Shown in pieces: positions 17,191 through 28,204 of a DNA stretch of 64,000 bases (position 1 is its first letter; each line of letters opens with the position of its first letter). The notes under the pieces are model-generated. The model did no database searches. It was given only the letters and a program-made list of their open reading frames with translations, and was not told where the DNA came from. The DNA is from Magnetococcales bacterium (GTDB lineage Bacteria > Pseudomonadota > Magnetococcia > Magnetococcales > Magnetaquicoccaceae), in assembly GCA_011089965.1 (NCBI GenBank), contig JAANAU010000007.1, positions 1-64,000 on the forward strand, in the 5' to 3' direction. The translations under genes and the position numbers were made by a program.

Positions 17191-17610
17191 TCACACGTCC
17201 AGATCGTCGTCTTCGTAATCCTCGTCGTCCGGAACCTCATACTCTTCGTCGCCCGGCAGCAGAACTTCAGAGGAGTCGGAGGCCCGTTCGCTCGACGGAG
17301 CCAACGGCGAAGGCACCAGGTTGGCCTTTTTGACCCGGATATTCTGGAACTTCAGAACATCCTCGTCGATCATCAGTCTGGCCTCCAGGTTGGCGATCAG
17401 CGGTCCCGCCCCTTCGACCAGGTTGAAGATATAGAACCCCTTGGTGTTTTTCTTGAGCGGATAGGCCAACTGACGCCGGCCCCAAAGCTCGTGTTGCAGG
17501 ATGGTTCCTCCTCCGGAGGTGATGATGTCAGCCACGCGACTGACCACCTGTTCGACCTGTTCGGTCGTCAAATCCGGACGTACAATGTAGATGGACTCGT
17601 AAAAAGCCAC
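17191..17610 (-). CDS. rpsF: Ribosomal protein bS6 with acidic C-terminal tail
   Basis: bS6 pairs with bS18 on the small subunit. The protein has 139 residues. The first 95 form the normal core (AFYESIYIVRPDLT, and QLAYPLKKNTKGFYIF). The last 20 or so residues are almost all Asp, Glu and Tyr (EEYEVPDDEDYEDDDLDV). An acidic tail is also known in other bS6 proteins. The start is a GTG at 17610 with AAAGGAGG upstream. It is the first gene of the rpsF-priB-rpsR-DUF2232-rplI-fmdB operon and is divergent from pgeF. Confidence 0.96.
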   Translation of the reverse strand: MAFYESIYIVRPDLTTEQVEQVVSRVADIITSGGGTILQHELWGRRQLAYPLKKNTKGFYIFNLVEGAGPLIANLEARLMIDEDVLKFQNIRVKKANLVPSPLAPSSERASDSSEVLLPGDEEYEVPDDEDYEDDDLDV

Positions 17611-17682
17611 GGCGCCTCCTTTCGGATCGTTTCAGCGGTTAGGCCCCAAGGCAGCCACCCAGGAGCAAGGAGATAACAGGCC

Positions 17683-18525
17683 ATGATAAAGAAAACACAC
17701 CATTGTCACTCCACAGAATCCAAAAATCAAGCATCCATTCTCTTCCCGGAGGAAAAATTTCCCCACACGCCAGGGGTCGTCCCCTTTTTCACCACACGCC
17801 AGGGGGGGGTGAGCCAGGGCAGTTGGGCCGGATTCAATCTGGGGGAGCATGTCGGAGATCGACCGGAACATGTGACGCACAACCGGCAGATCCTGATGCA
17901 GGCATTGGCACCGGATGCCCACACCCTGGCTGTTGCCAGTCAGGTGCATGGCTGTCGCGTGGTCGAGGCCGGTTGGAGCGGTCCGCCCCCCGAGGCGGAC
18001 GGGGTGGTGACCAACCGCATGGGTCTGGTTGTCGGTGTCCTGACCGCAGACTGCGTACCGGTATTGTTTGCAGATTCGCGCGCGCGCGTTGTCGGTGCCG
18101 CCCATGCCGGTTGGCGTGGCGCCGTGGCAGGCGTGATCGAAGAGACCGTCCACGCCATGCAACAGCTCGGAGCCTCACCAGACCAGCTCCACGCCTGGAT
18201 CGGCCCGGCCATTGGACCTGCCAGCTACGAAGTGGACCGCACATTCCCTGAGGAATTATTGAAATCTACGGAAAATAAAATGGAACAGGAGTGGCAAAAA
18301 TTCTTTTCTAGCTCAAAAAAAGCTGATAAGGTGTACTTTGATTTACCTGGATACGTCCTTGCACGGCTCATCAAGACCGGAATTGACGCGACGCACATCA
18401 TCAATCTGGAACAATGTACCTATGCCCTGGAATCGATATTTTTCAGCCATCGACGTTCGGTCCAGCGCGGAGAGAACCCCTGTGGACGCCAACTCTCAGG
18501 CATCTTCCTGCTCCCGAACCCTTAA
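17683..18525 (+). CDS. pgeF: Peptidoglycan editing factor PgeF (YfiH)
   Basis: PgeF belongs to the multicopper polyphenol oxidase-fold family (YfiH) and removes wrong amino acids from peptidoglycan precursors, or acts as a laccase-like enzyme. The 280-residue protein has the conserved zinc/copper-site motifs VASQVHG, TADCVPVLF and HAGWRGAV, and CTYALESIFFSHRR near the C-terminus. The ATG at 17683 has AAGGAG upstream. The last part of the gene (about 18245-18345) is clearly more AT-rich than the rest, in a variable region of the family. The following gene overlaps its end. Confidence 0.9.
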   Translation: MIKKTHHCHSTESKNQASILFPEEKFPHTPGVVPFFTTRQGGVSQGSWAGFNLGEHVGDRPEHVTHNRQILMQALAPDAHTLAVASQVHGCRVVEAGWSGPPPEADGVVTNRMGLVVGVLTADCVPVLFADSRARVVGAAHAGWRGAVAGVIEETVHAMQQLGASPDQLHAWIGPAIGPASYEVDRTFPEELLKSTENKMEQEWQKFFSSSKKADKVYFDLPGYVLARLIKTGIDATHIINLEQCTYALESIFFSHRRSVQRGENPCGRQLSGIFLLPNP

Positions 18526-19231
18526 TCCACGGACCGTTCTGCTCATGGCAGCGGTCATCTACCCGGTACATGCCACAGCCGTACACGCCGACTCCCCTCT
18601 GGATCGGCTGATTACACGGGTGGCTGTACAGGAAAATCTCGATCCTGACCTGTTGCGCGCTGTCGTGGCCACAGAGTCGGATTTCAACAACGAGACCGTC
18701 TCCCCGGATGGTGCTGTTGGCCTGATGCAACTGATGCCCGAAACCGCGCGCATTCTGGGCGTCAAAAACATCCACAACCCGGAGCAGAACCTGCGTGGCG
18801 GCGCACGCTACCTGAACCAGATGCTCAAAAAATTCCCCAAAATCCCTCACGCCCTGGCTGCCTACAACGCCGGCCCCAAAATGGTGGAACGGTTTGAGGG
18901 CATCCCCCCTTTGACCGAAACCCAACGCTATGTGGGCAAGGTCATGAGCTACTACAAGAAATCAGCCGGATCCAAAAAACGATTTAATCTTGGCAAAAAA
19001 TTTGTTAATAGGGAAAACAGCGATCCCCGTTCCGCTCATGACAAAAGCAGCCGCATGAGTGCCAAGGTGATCCCGCCGATTCCCACGCTGTCGATCCGGC
19101 GCACCCACACCCTTGCGCGCCACGATCTCATCGCGCCCACGCCCCATGGCAAGCGGGTTCCGCAGTTTGCCCTTGCCTTGAGCGCACCGGTACAGGGAGA
19201 GTCGGTCCCCATTTTGCGCGCTGCGCAATGA
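18482..19231 (+). CDS. Lytic transglycosylase, SLT domain
   Basis: This predicted exported enzyme cleaves peptidoglycan glycan strands. The SLT domain contains the catalytic glutamate in VVATESDFN, then GAVGLMQLMPETA and ALAAYNAGP. I chose the GTG at 18482, which has GGAGAG seven bases upstream and gives an N-terminus with Arg followed by VLLMAAVIYPVHATAVHA, a good signal peptide. This start overlaps pgeF by 44 bases. A basic, low-complexity tail of about 80 residues follows the domain. Coupling with pgeF, another cell-wall enzyme, fits a shared role. Confidence 0.85.
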   Translation: MDANSQASSCSRTLNPRTVLLMAAVIYPVHATAVHADSPLDRLITRVAVQENLDPDLLRAVVATESDFNNETVSPDGAVGLMQLMPETARILGVKNIHNPEQNLRGGARYLNQMLKKFPKIPHALAAYNAGPKMVERFEGIPPLTETQRYVGKVMSYYKKSAGSKKRFNLGKKFVNRENSDPRSAHDKSSRMSAKVIPPIPTLSIRRTHTLARHDLIAPTPHGKRVPQFALALSAPVQGESVPILRAAQ

Positions 19232-19247
19232 GCGGTTGGTGCATGGA

Positions 19248-19841
19248 ATGAGCGGGTTTGCACTCCCTGCCGTCACTTTGGAGTTGCTGCATTCCTGTCT
19301 CAATGAAAAAAACGGGCCAATCTGGCAGACGCCTCTTGGCCCGCCCTCTGTGGAATCCGGTTATCCGGCAGCGGTGATTGTTCCGTTGATGCCGGGCATC
19401 ACCGGGTGGGATGTTTTGTTCATTCGGCGCACCTTGACCGTTTCGCACCACCAGGGTCAGATCGCTTTTCCTGGTGGTCGCACCGACCCTGGGGATCATT
19501 CGCCCGAAGAGACTGCGTTACGGGAGCTGCATGAAGAGTTGGGAGTGGATCCGACCTGCATGCGTATTCTGGGTCGCATGCCTCCAACACGCACTTTACA
19601 GACCGGTTTTCTGATTCACCCGTTTGTCGGTCTGCTCTCTGCGGATGTCATGCTGCAACCGGCCCCGGATGAAGTGGCTGAGACCGTGATTCTGCCCTTG
19701 AATTTCTTTCTGGAAACCGTCAAGCTCTCCGGACGGGTTGAGCAGTTCGTCAGCCCGCAGGGTGTGGTTTGGGGCGCAACCGCCAGAATCATGACGCAAT
19801 TGTGCGTCGCCATTTTGACAAACCTTACATGCGAATCCTGA
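19248..19841 (+). CDS. Nudix hydrolase, CoA pyrophosphatase-like
   Basis: The protein hydrolyses nucleoside diphosphate-linked compounds, and the type resembles NudL/YeaB CoA pyrophosphatases. The Nudix box is GDHSPEETALRELHEELG, with the REx2EE core in place. Upstream, HHQGQIAFPGGR is the usual GG motif. The protein has about 197 residues from the ATG at 19248; a TTG at 19236 is also possible. The gene lies 16 bases after the transglycosylase and overlaps the following small gene by 13 bases. Confidence 0.85.
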   Translation: MSGFALPAVTLELLHSCLNEKNGPIWQTPLGPPSVESGYPAAVIVPLMPGITGWDVLFIRRTLTVSHHQGQIAFPGGRTDPGDHSPEETALRELHEELGVDPTCMRILGRMPPTRTLQTGFLIHPFVGLLSADVMLQPAPDEVAETVILPLNFFLETVKLSGRVEQFVSPQGVVWGATARIMTQLCVAILTNLTCES

Positions 19842-20107
19842 TTGTTTTGACGCTTGGCATCCTCTCTTTGGTGGGACTTTTTCTTGGGATCCGCATGATC
19901 TGGGCTGCTGTGCATCCGAGTTCGGCACCTGCTCCGCTGCCGATGCCCGAGTGGTTGACGGCCCGTGCCCGACAGTGGTTATTGCTTTTGGCCATTGTTC
20001 TGTTGGTGATTCCAATATTGATCGATCTGGCATCGACCCGTCAGGATCCTGGCGAGCATCAGCCGCCGCCGCCCCTTTCGTCCACGGTCATTGCTCCAAA
20101 ACGTTGA
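19829..20107 (+). CDS. Small membrane protein, two helices
   Basis: I do not recognise this 92-residue protein. It has a hydrophobic N-terminal helix (LIVLTLGILSLVGLFLGI) and a second one (WLLLLAIVLLVIPILIDLA), with a Pro-rich polar C-terminus. The start at 19829 overlaps the end of the Nudix gene by 13 bases, which suggests co-translation. Its 3' end overlaps the convergent gene at 20088-20107 by 20 bases. Confidence 0.6.
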   Translation: MRILIVLTLGILSLVGLFLGIRMIWAAVHPSSAPAPLPMPEWLTARARQWLLLLAIVLLVIPILIDLASTRQDPGEHQPPPPLSSTVIAPKR

Positions 20108-20495
20108 CCTGTGTGTTCTGTCCGGTTTGCCACTTCTGGTAGCAATCGGCAAAGAAACATTCCAACCGATCAATCACCTCGGCATCCGGCACTCCCATCA
20201 CCTTGCTCATCAGAATGCGCGATGCTTCGGCCAACACCTTTTCATCGGCTTCGATCATGGGATAGTTTTTTTTCAACCGTTTCAGGCCTGCCACGGCGCT
20301 TTCCTGAGCGGGACGGGGAATGGCCAATGGCGTTGTTGGCCATTCCGTTTCCCGGGGGGGCGTATCGGACTGTTGTTCGCTGACCAGAAAACGGGCAAAG
20401 CGCAACAGGGTTTGTTTGTGTGTGACCTCCAATTGTCGCCACAGTTCCAGCAATGCTTTCCGGTCCTGGTCCCGGTCCTTGGTGCCAACCAGCAT
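20088..20495 (-). CDS. Conserved proteobacterial protein of unknown function
   Basis: This is a helical protein of 135 residues. The pattern RKALLELWRQLEVTHKQTLL followed by FARFL is reminiscent of a family I know only as conserved hypothetical in proteobacteria, with a C-terminal segment on Ala/Glu-rich helices (DAEVIDRLECFFADCYQKW). I chose the ATG at 20495 because AAGGAG lies nine bases upstream; the TTG at 20546 has no such site. The 5' end lies next to repeat copy C. Confidence 0.6.
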   Translation of the reverse strand: MLVGTKDRDQDRKALLELWRQLEVTHKQTLLRFARFLVSEQQSDTPPRETEWPTTPLAIPRPAQESAVAGLKRLKKNYPMIEADEKVLAEASRILMSKVMGVPDAEVIDRLECFFADCYQKWQTGQNTQVNVLEQ

Positions 20496-20552
20496 GGACA
20501 ATTGCTCCTTGGGTCTGTTCTCCACAGCTTCACATGATATCCGCAACCATCA

Positions 20553-20751
20553 GGGGTCCAGGGGGGTTACCCCCCTGGTGGGATCCAAGGGCAACGCCCT
20601 TGGTGGGGTTTGGGGCAACGCCCCAACAAAACAAATGACACATTTCAAAATAATTTTGGTTTAAACATAAAAAATATTAATAAATTCTATTTTTTAAACA
20701 TAAAAAATAAAAACCCTGGAGGATGAATCCCCCAGACCCCCTCTTTTTTTC
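20553..20751 (+). repeat. Multi-hairpin intergenic element, copy C (full)
   Basis: This full copy has stem 1 CCAGGGGGG-TTA-CCCCCCTGG, stem 2 CCAAGGGC-AAC-GCCCTTGG, stem 3 TTGGGGC-AAC-GCCCCAA and the weak stem CAAAA-TAA-TTTTG. A long AT-rich spacer follows, then CTGGAGG-ATGAAT-CCCCCAG and T7. It has the same gene context as copies A and G. Compared with copy D, stem 1 differs at two paired positions (CC/GG to GG/CC) and remains fully paired. Confidence 0.9.
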
Positions 20752-20778
20752 AATACCTGGATCTCCACACCCGGTGTT

Positions 20779-21087
20779 TCAACCCCACCAGATCATACCC
20801 GGCTTGGGACGCGGCTCGAATGCAACCTCCGCATGACCGGCAGACAAGGCCAATCGCCTCCCCTCCGCCTCCTCCAACAAATACTGACGCACCAAAAAAT
20901 CTGCAATCTCCAATAACCAAACATGCTTTTTGGGCCTGAGCGCAACACCGGCATGCTGGATGACCGTGCGCGTGACCAGATCCACCACCACCTCAACCTC
21001 GTCACCCAGAGTCAACCGCACAGCCACCGGAACCGCTGCCTCCAATACCACCTCATGCCGTGTCACCCCAACCGACCGCCCAGCCAT
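20779..21087 (-). CDS. Small hypothetical protein
   Basis: I do not recognise this 102-residue protein. It has alternating hydrophobic strands (LTLGDEVEVVVDLVTRTVI) and a helix with EIADFLVRQYLLEEAEG, and ends in PGMIWWG. There is no signal peptide or membrane segment. It follows yhbY after six bases and is the last gene of the aspartoacylase-yhbY unit. Its 3' end is close to the end of repeat copy C. Confidence 0.55.
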   Translation of the reverse strand: MAGRSVGVTRHEVVLEAAVPVAVRLTLGDEVEVVVDLVTRTVIQHAGVALRPKKHVWLLEIADFLVRQYLLEEAEGRRLALSAGHAEVAFEPRPKPGMIWWG

Positions 21088-21093
21088 GACACA

Positions 21094-21426
21094 CTACGGC
21101 AAACGAATGGTCCGCTTCTCCAACTCCGGACGCGGACGGTAAAAAATGGCCACATGACCAATCATGCCTGCCATGACACTCATGGTCTGATCCACAATCT
21201 CAGCCGCCAACTCCTGCTTCTCCTCTTTGAACTCATTGAACTTGACCTTGATCAACTCATGATCGGTCAACGTACGCTCCAATTCCAACAACACCGCTGG
21301 ACTCAATCCCTCACGCCCGATCCAAACCACCGGCTGCAATGCATGAGCCAACCCCCGCAAATACTTGCGCTGCCCGCTGGTCAATACCAAACCCGCTCCA
21401 CTCTGCTCGTCCGCATTCATCCCCAT
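21094..21426 (-). CDS. yhbY: CRM-domain RNA-binding protein YhbY
   Basis: YhbY binds the assembling 50S subunit through its CRM domain. The protein has 110 residues, the normal size. The motif LTSGQRKYLRGLAHALQPVV is at the N-terminus, followed by WIGREGLSPAVLLELERTL, and the GxxG-type loop region gives IGREG. The C-terminus has HVAIFYRPRP. Starts at 21426 and 21420 are both possible. The gene is 6 bases after the aspartoacylase-family gene. Confidence 0.92.
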   Translation of the reverse strand: MGMNADEQSGAGLVLTSGQRKYLRGLAHALQPVVWIGREGLSPAVLLELERTLTDHELIKVKFNEFKEEKQELAAEIVDQTMSVMAGMIGHVAIFYRPRPELEKRTIRLP

Positions 21427-21432
21427 TCGCCT

Positions 21433-22512
21433 TTACATGAATTCATCGTTCAACCCCTCATGCCAAACCGTACCCAAAGTCTCCCGCACCACCTCCTGCA
21501 AACCCTGACCATCCGGCACAAAGGCCACATGAAACAAAGCATCCCCCTGATTGACCAACGGATGGTTGGTATGACCGATAATCACCCCTTCCCGATCTGC
21601 CCGCACCTCAACGGTCTCACTGCCCAAAGGATTGACCACCACCCCCAACACCTCCCCTTTGCGCACATGGGCACCCACCTTCTTGACCGCCCACATCATC
21701 CCGCTCTCCGGAGCACGCACCCACCGGCTGGAATGAGCGGTCCACCAGTGGGACCAAACCGAAGGGGTCTTCGGTCCATCACGCACCATCCCCAAATGAC
21801 GCATCACCCCCAGAATCCCCTTCAACCCGGTATGGATGGCCACCTCATCCAACCGCATGGCCTCTCCCCCCTCGTACAACAATACCGGTACACCCACACC
21901 CTCTGCCGCACTGCGCAACGACCCGTCCAGAAGATCCGTATACAGATGAACCGGCGCATGAAACGCCCTGGCCATCTCCTCTACCACCGTGTTGACAGCC
22001 AAACCCCGGGTCTGGGGCAGATTGTACCTCTGCCGGGTGCCGGCATGCAGATCAATCCCATGGGTGCATCGGGCCACGATCTCCCGCATGAAGATCTCGG
22101 CAGTACGAGAAGCCAGAGAACCGTTGGTCAAACCCGGAAAGGAACGATTCAAGTCCCGATGGTCGGGAAAATAGCGACTGTGATGGAGAAAACCCAACAC
22201 ATTGACCACCGGGATGACCAGCAACGTCCCCCGCAGAGTGCGCAAGGCACGGGCACGCATCAGACGACGACAGATCTCCACACCATTCAATTCATCTCCA
22301 TGAATGGCCGCACTCACGAACAGGGTGGGACCAGCCCGTTTCCCGTGCAACACATGCACGGTCAGATCCACCGGCGTATGCGTGTACAACCGGGTGACAA
22401 AAAAACGCGCCACCCCCTGTTCGCCCGGCTTGATCCGCACGCCGCCAAGCTCCACAGGCTCATTTTTCCTGACACGTTTGCGTTCAGAAGCGATTGGCTG
22501 ATCCCGGACCAT
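21433..22512 (-). CDS. Succinylglutamate desuccinylase/aspartoacylase family protein
   Basis: This is a zinc-dependent amidohydrolase-type protein of 359 residues. The metal site is in SAAIHGDELNGVEI (H and E ligands), with the following HRDLNRSFPG motif and a later histidine in GIDLHAGT. The C-terminal 90 residues form a beta-rich domain (GEVLGVVVNPLGSETVEVRA). The substrate within the family cannot be told. The ATG at 22512 has no strong ribosome site. It is the first gene of a unit with yhbY and the 102-residue protein. Confidence 0.85.
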   Translation of the reverse strand: MVRDQPIASERKRVRKNEPVELGGVRIKPGEQGVARFFVTRLYTHTPVDLTVHVLHGKRAGPTLFVSAAIHGDELNGVEICRRLMRARALRTLRGTLLVIPVVNVLGFLHHSRYFPDHRDLNRSFPGLTNGSLASRTAEIFMREIVARCTHGIDLHAGTRQRYNLPQTRGLAVNTVVEEMARAFHAPVHLYTDLLDGSLRSAAEGVGVPVLLYEGGEAMRLDEVAIHTGLKGILGVMRHLGMVRDGPKTPSVWSHWWTAHSSRWVRAPESGMMWAVKKVGAHVRKGEVLGVVVNPLGSETVEVRADREGVIIGHTNHPLVNQGDALFHVAFVPDGQGLQEVVRETLGTVWHEGLNDEFM

Positions 22513-22528
22513 CTGTCATGGTTCTATG

Positions 22529-22576
22529 ATTGAAGAAAGAAAAGAGGAGTCTTGAGGATCCATCCTTCCATGGTTT
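22529..22576 (-). repeat. Decayed copy of the terminal hairpin module (copy H)
   Basis: The plus strand reads TTGAAGAAAGAAAAGAGGAG, then TCTTGAGGATCCATCCTTCC and ATGG. This is recognisably the terminal module of copies B and G (ATTGAAAAAAAAGAGGGGGT, then the CTGGGGG stem) with many substitutions that destroy the stem. The GC-rich part of the element is absent. The rest of the 180 bases between the aspartoacylase and msbA genes shows nothing else. Confidence 0.6.
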
Positions 22577-22693
22577 CAAAAGATTGGCGCCCCATCCAGC
22601 CCGCATGGACATACTGTAGCGGAAACATCGACCGCAAGTCCAGAGATCCTGGCAGCATTCAATAGAGACGATTGAAAATGAAGCATAAAACAC

Positions 22694-24493
22694 TCATCCA
22701 TCCCGTGACCCGCCCTGCTCCTGGAACTGCAACAGGTGAAACCGGGCATACTCCCCATCCAAAGCCAACAGCTCGGCATGGGAACCCTGTTCGACGATGC
22801 GCCCGTTGCGCAGGACGATGATGCGGTCCACGTTCTGAATCGTGGAGAGACGATGGGCAATGATCAGGCTGGTGCGCCCCTCCATGAGCCGCTCCAATGC
22901 CTCCTGGACCGCCCGCTCGCTTTCGGTGTCCAGGGCGCTGGTGGCCTCATCCAGGATCAGGATCGGGGCGTTCTTGAGCAGGGAACGGGCAATGGAGAGC
23001 CGTTGACGCTGACCACCGGACAGACGCACGCCCCGATCCCCGATCACGGTGTCAAACCCGTCAGGCATGGCCTCGATGAACTCCAGGGCATTGGCCGCCC
23101 GGGCAGCGGCACGCAGCTCGTCCATGGTGCGACTCCGGTCCCCATAAGCGATATTGTTGCGGACCGTATCGTTGAACAGGATCACATCCTGGGTCACAAT
23201 CGCCATCTGGGCACGCAGGCTGCGCTGGGTCACGGTGCGAATGTCCACCCCGTCAATGCGCACGGCACCAGAGGTGACATCAAAAAAACGCGGCACCAGA
23301 TTGACCAGGGAGGTCTTGCCACTGCCGCTGTGACCCACCAGAGCCACCCGCTCGCCCGCCCGGATGGTCAGATCAATGCCATCCAGAACATCCGGCAACC
23401 CCTCCTGATAACGAAACCGAACCTGCTCAAAGGTCAACGTCTCCCGGAACGGGGGCAGGATCAGACGTTCGGCCCCATCCTGAATGGCCGGTTCCTGATC
23501 CAGGACGGTAAAAATGCGCCGCGCCGCCGCCAGACTCTCCTGCAACTGGTTGTTGATGATGGTCAGACTCTTGATCGGGTCATAGGCCATCAACAACGCG
23601 GTGATGAACGAAAAAAAAGTGCCGGTGGTCGTGGTCCCGGCCACCACGGCCTGCCCCCCATACAGAATCACGGCGCTGACCGCAAACCCGGCAATCATGT
23701 CCATGGAAGGGGACGAGAAGGCCCGCACCTTGGCGGCCCGCAGGTTGTTGGTCAGAATGGTCTTGCTCAACCGCCGGAAACGGGCGCTTTCATAGCGTTC
23801 CATGCCGAACGCTTTCACGATCCTCTGACCGGAGATGCTCTCGTCCAGATGGGCCGTGATCCCGCCCATCAACTCCTGCCGCACCAGACTGAGCTTGCGC
23901 ATGCGCCGGCCAAACAGATAGATCATGGTCCCGGCCAGAGGCAACCCCACCAAGGAAACCACGGCCATCTGCCAGTCACGGTAGAACAGCACACCGATCA
24001 AAAAAATCACCGTAAACCCCTCGCGCAGCAGATTGGCCACCACGGTCGAGGCAGAGTTCTTGAGCAGATTGACATCATAGGTGATGCGCGACACGATGCC
24101 GCCTGTGGCATGGGCATGGAAATAACCCAGATCCATCTCCATCAGATGGTTGTACAGTTTCACCTGTAAATTGCGCACCACCCGCTGTCCCACCATCTCC
24201 ATCAGATAATACTGGGTGAAATAGACCACCCCGCGCACGGAAAACAGCGCAATCACGATCAGTGGCAAACTGGTCAGCATCACCCGGTCCTGCTCGATGA
24301 ACACCTTGTCCAGAATCGGTTGCACCAGATAGGCAATCGCCCCATTGGTGGCCGCCAGGATCAGCATGCACACAAAGGCCGGCACCAGATACCAGCGATA
24401 GGGCCAGACCAGTCCGATAAACCGCATGTAAAGATTCTGATTGGAATAATCGCCAACCGGCGAACGGTCCACCTGAAGATGCGCTGATTTCAC
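22694..24493 (-). CDS. msbA: Lipid A export ABC transporter MsbA
   Basis: This half-transporter flips lipid A core or phospholipid across the inner membrane. It is 599 residues, the usual length. The membrane domain spans about 1-320 with six segments. The nucleotide domain has Walker A GHSGSGKTSLV, the signature LSGGQRQRLS, Walker B ILILDEATSALD and the switch IIAHRLSTI. I chose the GTG at 24493 because the membrane domain begins right after it and GGAAG is nine bases upstream. The frame back to 24772 is a shadow inside the methyltransferase gene. Another exporter of the MsbA-like class cannot be excluded. Confidence 0.9.
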   Translation of the reverse strand: MKSAHLQVDRSPVGDYSNQNLYMRFIGLVWPYRWYLVPAFVCMLILAATNGAIAYLVQPILDKVFIEQDRVMLTSLPLIVIALFSVRGVVYFTQYYLMEMVGQRVVRNLQVKLYNHLMEMDLGYFHAHATGGIVSRITYDVNLLKNSASTVVANLLREGFTVIFLIGVLFYRDWQMAVVSLVGLPLAGTMIYLFGRRMRKLSLVRQELMGGITAHLDESISGQRIVKAFGMERYESARFRRLSKTILTNNLRAAKVRAFSSPSMDMIAGFAVSAVILYGGQAVVAGTTTTGTFFSFITALLMAYDPIKSLTIINNQLQESLAAARRIFTVLDQEPAIQDGAERLILPPFRETLTFEQVRFRYQEGLPDVLDGIDLTIRAGERVALVGHSGSGKTSLVNLVPRFFDVTSGAVRIDGVDIRTVTQRSLRAQMAIVTQDVILFNDTVRNNIAYGDRSRTMDELRAAARAANALEFIEAMPDGFDTVIGDRGVRLSGGQRQRLSIARSLLKNAPILILDEATSALDTESERAVQEALERLMEGRTSLIIAHRLSTIQNVDRIIVLRNGRIVEQGSHAELLALDGEYARFHLLQFQEQGGSRDG

Positions 24494-24524
24494 GTTGCTT
24501 GACTTCCTGCCAAAAAGTGGGGCT

Positions 24525-25187
24525 TCAATGAATCTTGCGACCAAGGAAGGCGATATTGCGGGCAAAAAGCGCAGGCCACATCCTGCCCCATCTGCCCCCC
24601 TTGAGGATGTGAATCTCGTCCATGACAAAACCAACTGCGCGCAACAAGACAACCAGTTCCTGATATTGATAAAATTGCAGATGGGTCTTGTCCCCGGCCA
24701 TGCTGAGTTTTTTGCCGCGCAGCACTTTCCAGCGATCCACCAGATGATAAGCCAACGGGACATTGCCGACAAAACGGCCCTCGGGCTTGAGCACCCGATG
24801 GATCTCCGCCAAGGTCACCATGGGATAGGGGAGATGCTCCAGAACTTCGGCCAGAACCACCACATCAAACGCCCCACTGGCAAACGGCAAAGAGCCGTTC
24901 AGATCCACCTGTCTGGTCTGGATGCCATACAGTTCAGCAGCCTGTTGCAAAGCCTGGGCATCGATGTCACAACCGGTCACCTGATTGCCGCTCGCATAGT
25001 GGCGCGTCAACCGCCCGTCCCGGCACCCCAGATCCAGCACACTCTGACCGCTGCCGATCCACTTCTGAAACAGAACGGCCCGCTCCTGTTCCAGAAAACT
25101 CTGATTGAGACGGCTGCCGCTCTCATGGTGCTGACGATAGAACTGCTCAACAAGTTCGGTCAAAAGGTCACCTCGCACACCTTCCAA
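24525..25187 (-). CDS. Class I SAM-dependent methyltransferase
   Basis: This 220-residue enzyme has the SAM-binding motif I VLDLGCRDGRLT, an acidic end of strand 2 (VTGCDIDA), and motif post-I/II around VVVLAEVLEHLPYP, which is typical of UbiG/BioC-like methyltransferases. The substrate is unknown. It lies 31 bases upstream of msbA and probably shares its transcript, so a role in lipid or envelope modification is possible. The start is uncertain: TTG 25187, GTG 25178 and a TTG at 25163 are all in frame. Confidence 0.75.
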   Translation of the reverse strand: MEGVRGDLLTELVEQFYRQHHESGSRLNQSFLEQERAVLFQKWIGSGQSVLDLGCRDGRLTRHYASGNQVTGCDIDAQALQQAAELYGIQTRQVDLNGSLPFASGAFDVVVLAEVLEHLPYPMVTLAEIHRVLKPEGRFVGNVPLAYHLVDRWKVLRGKKLSMAGDKTHLQFYQYQELVVLLRAVGFVMDEIHILKGGRWGRMWPALFARNIAFLGRKIH

Positions 25188-25299
25188 GATAACGATAACC
25201 CAAACAGTCTACCACCCGCACCCCAAGGATCAAGCAGATTTGTGCATCTCCAGGGATTTCTGGTATGCTGCTTTGGAGTTCTGTCCAGCGTGACCACCC

Positions 25300-28109
<2,810 letters not shown>

Positions 28110-28204
28110 TTTGCACAGACCGCGCAACCCATGACATGCGCTCGGGAAGAAAAAACTTCCCCGTCCGGCAAAATCAAGTTTTTTTCCAAAGATCGCCTTG
28201 TTGA

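Noticed and set aside
28140-28200. Terminator between ligA and the RTX gene (GGGAAG-AAAAAA-CTTCCC)
   Set aside because: The stem is only six pairs and is not followed directly by a T run on either strand.
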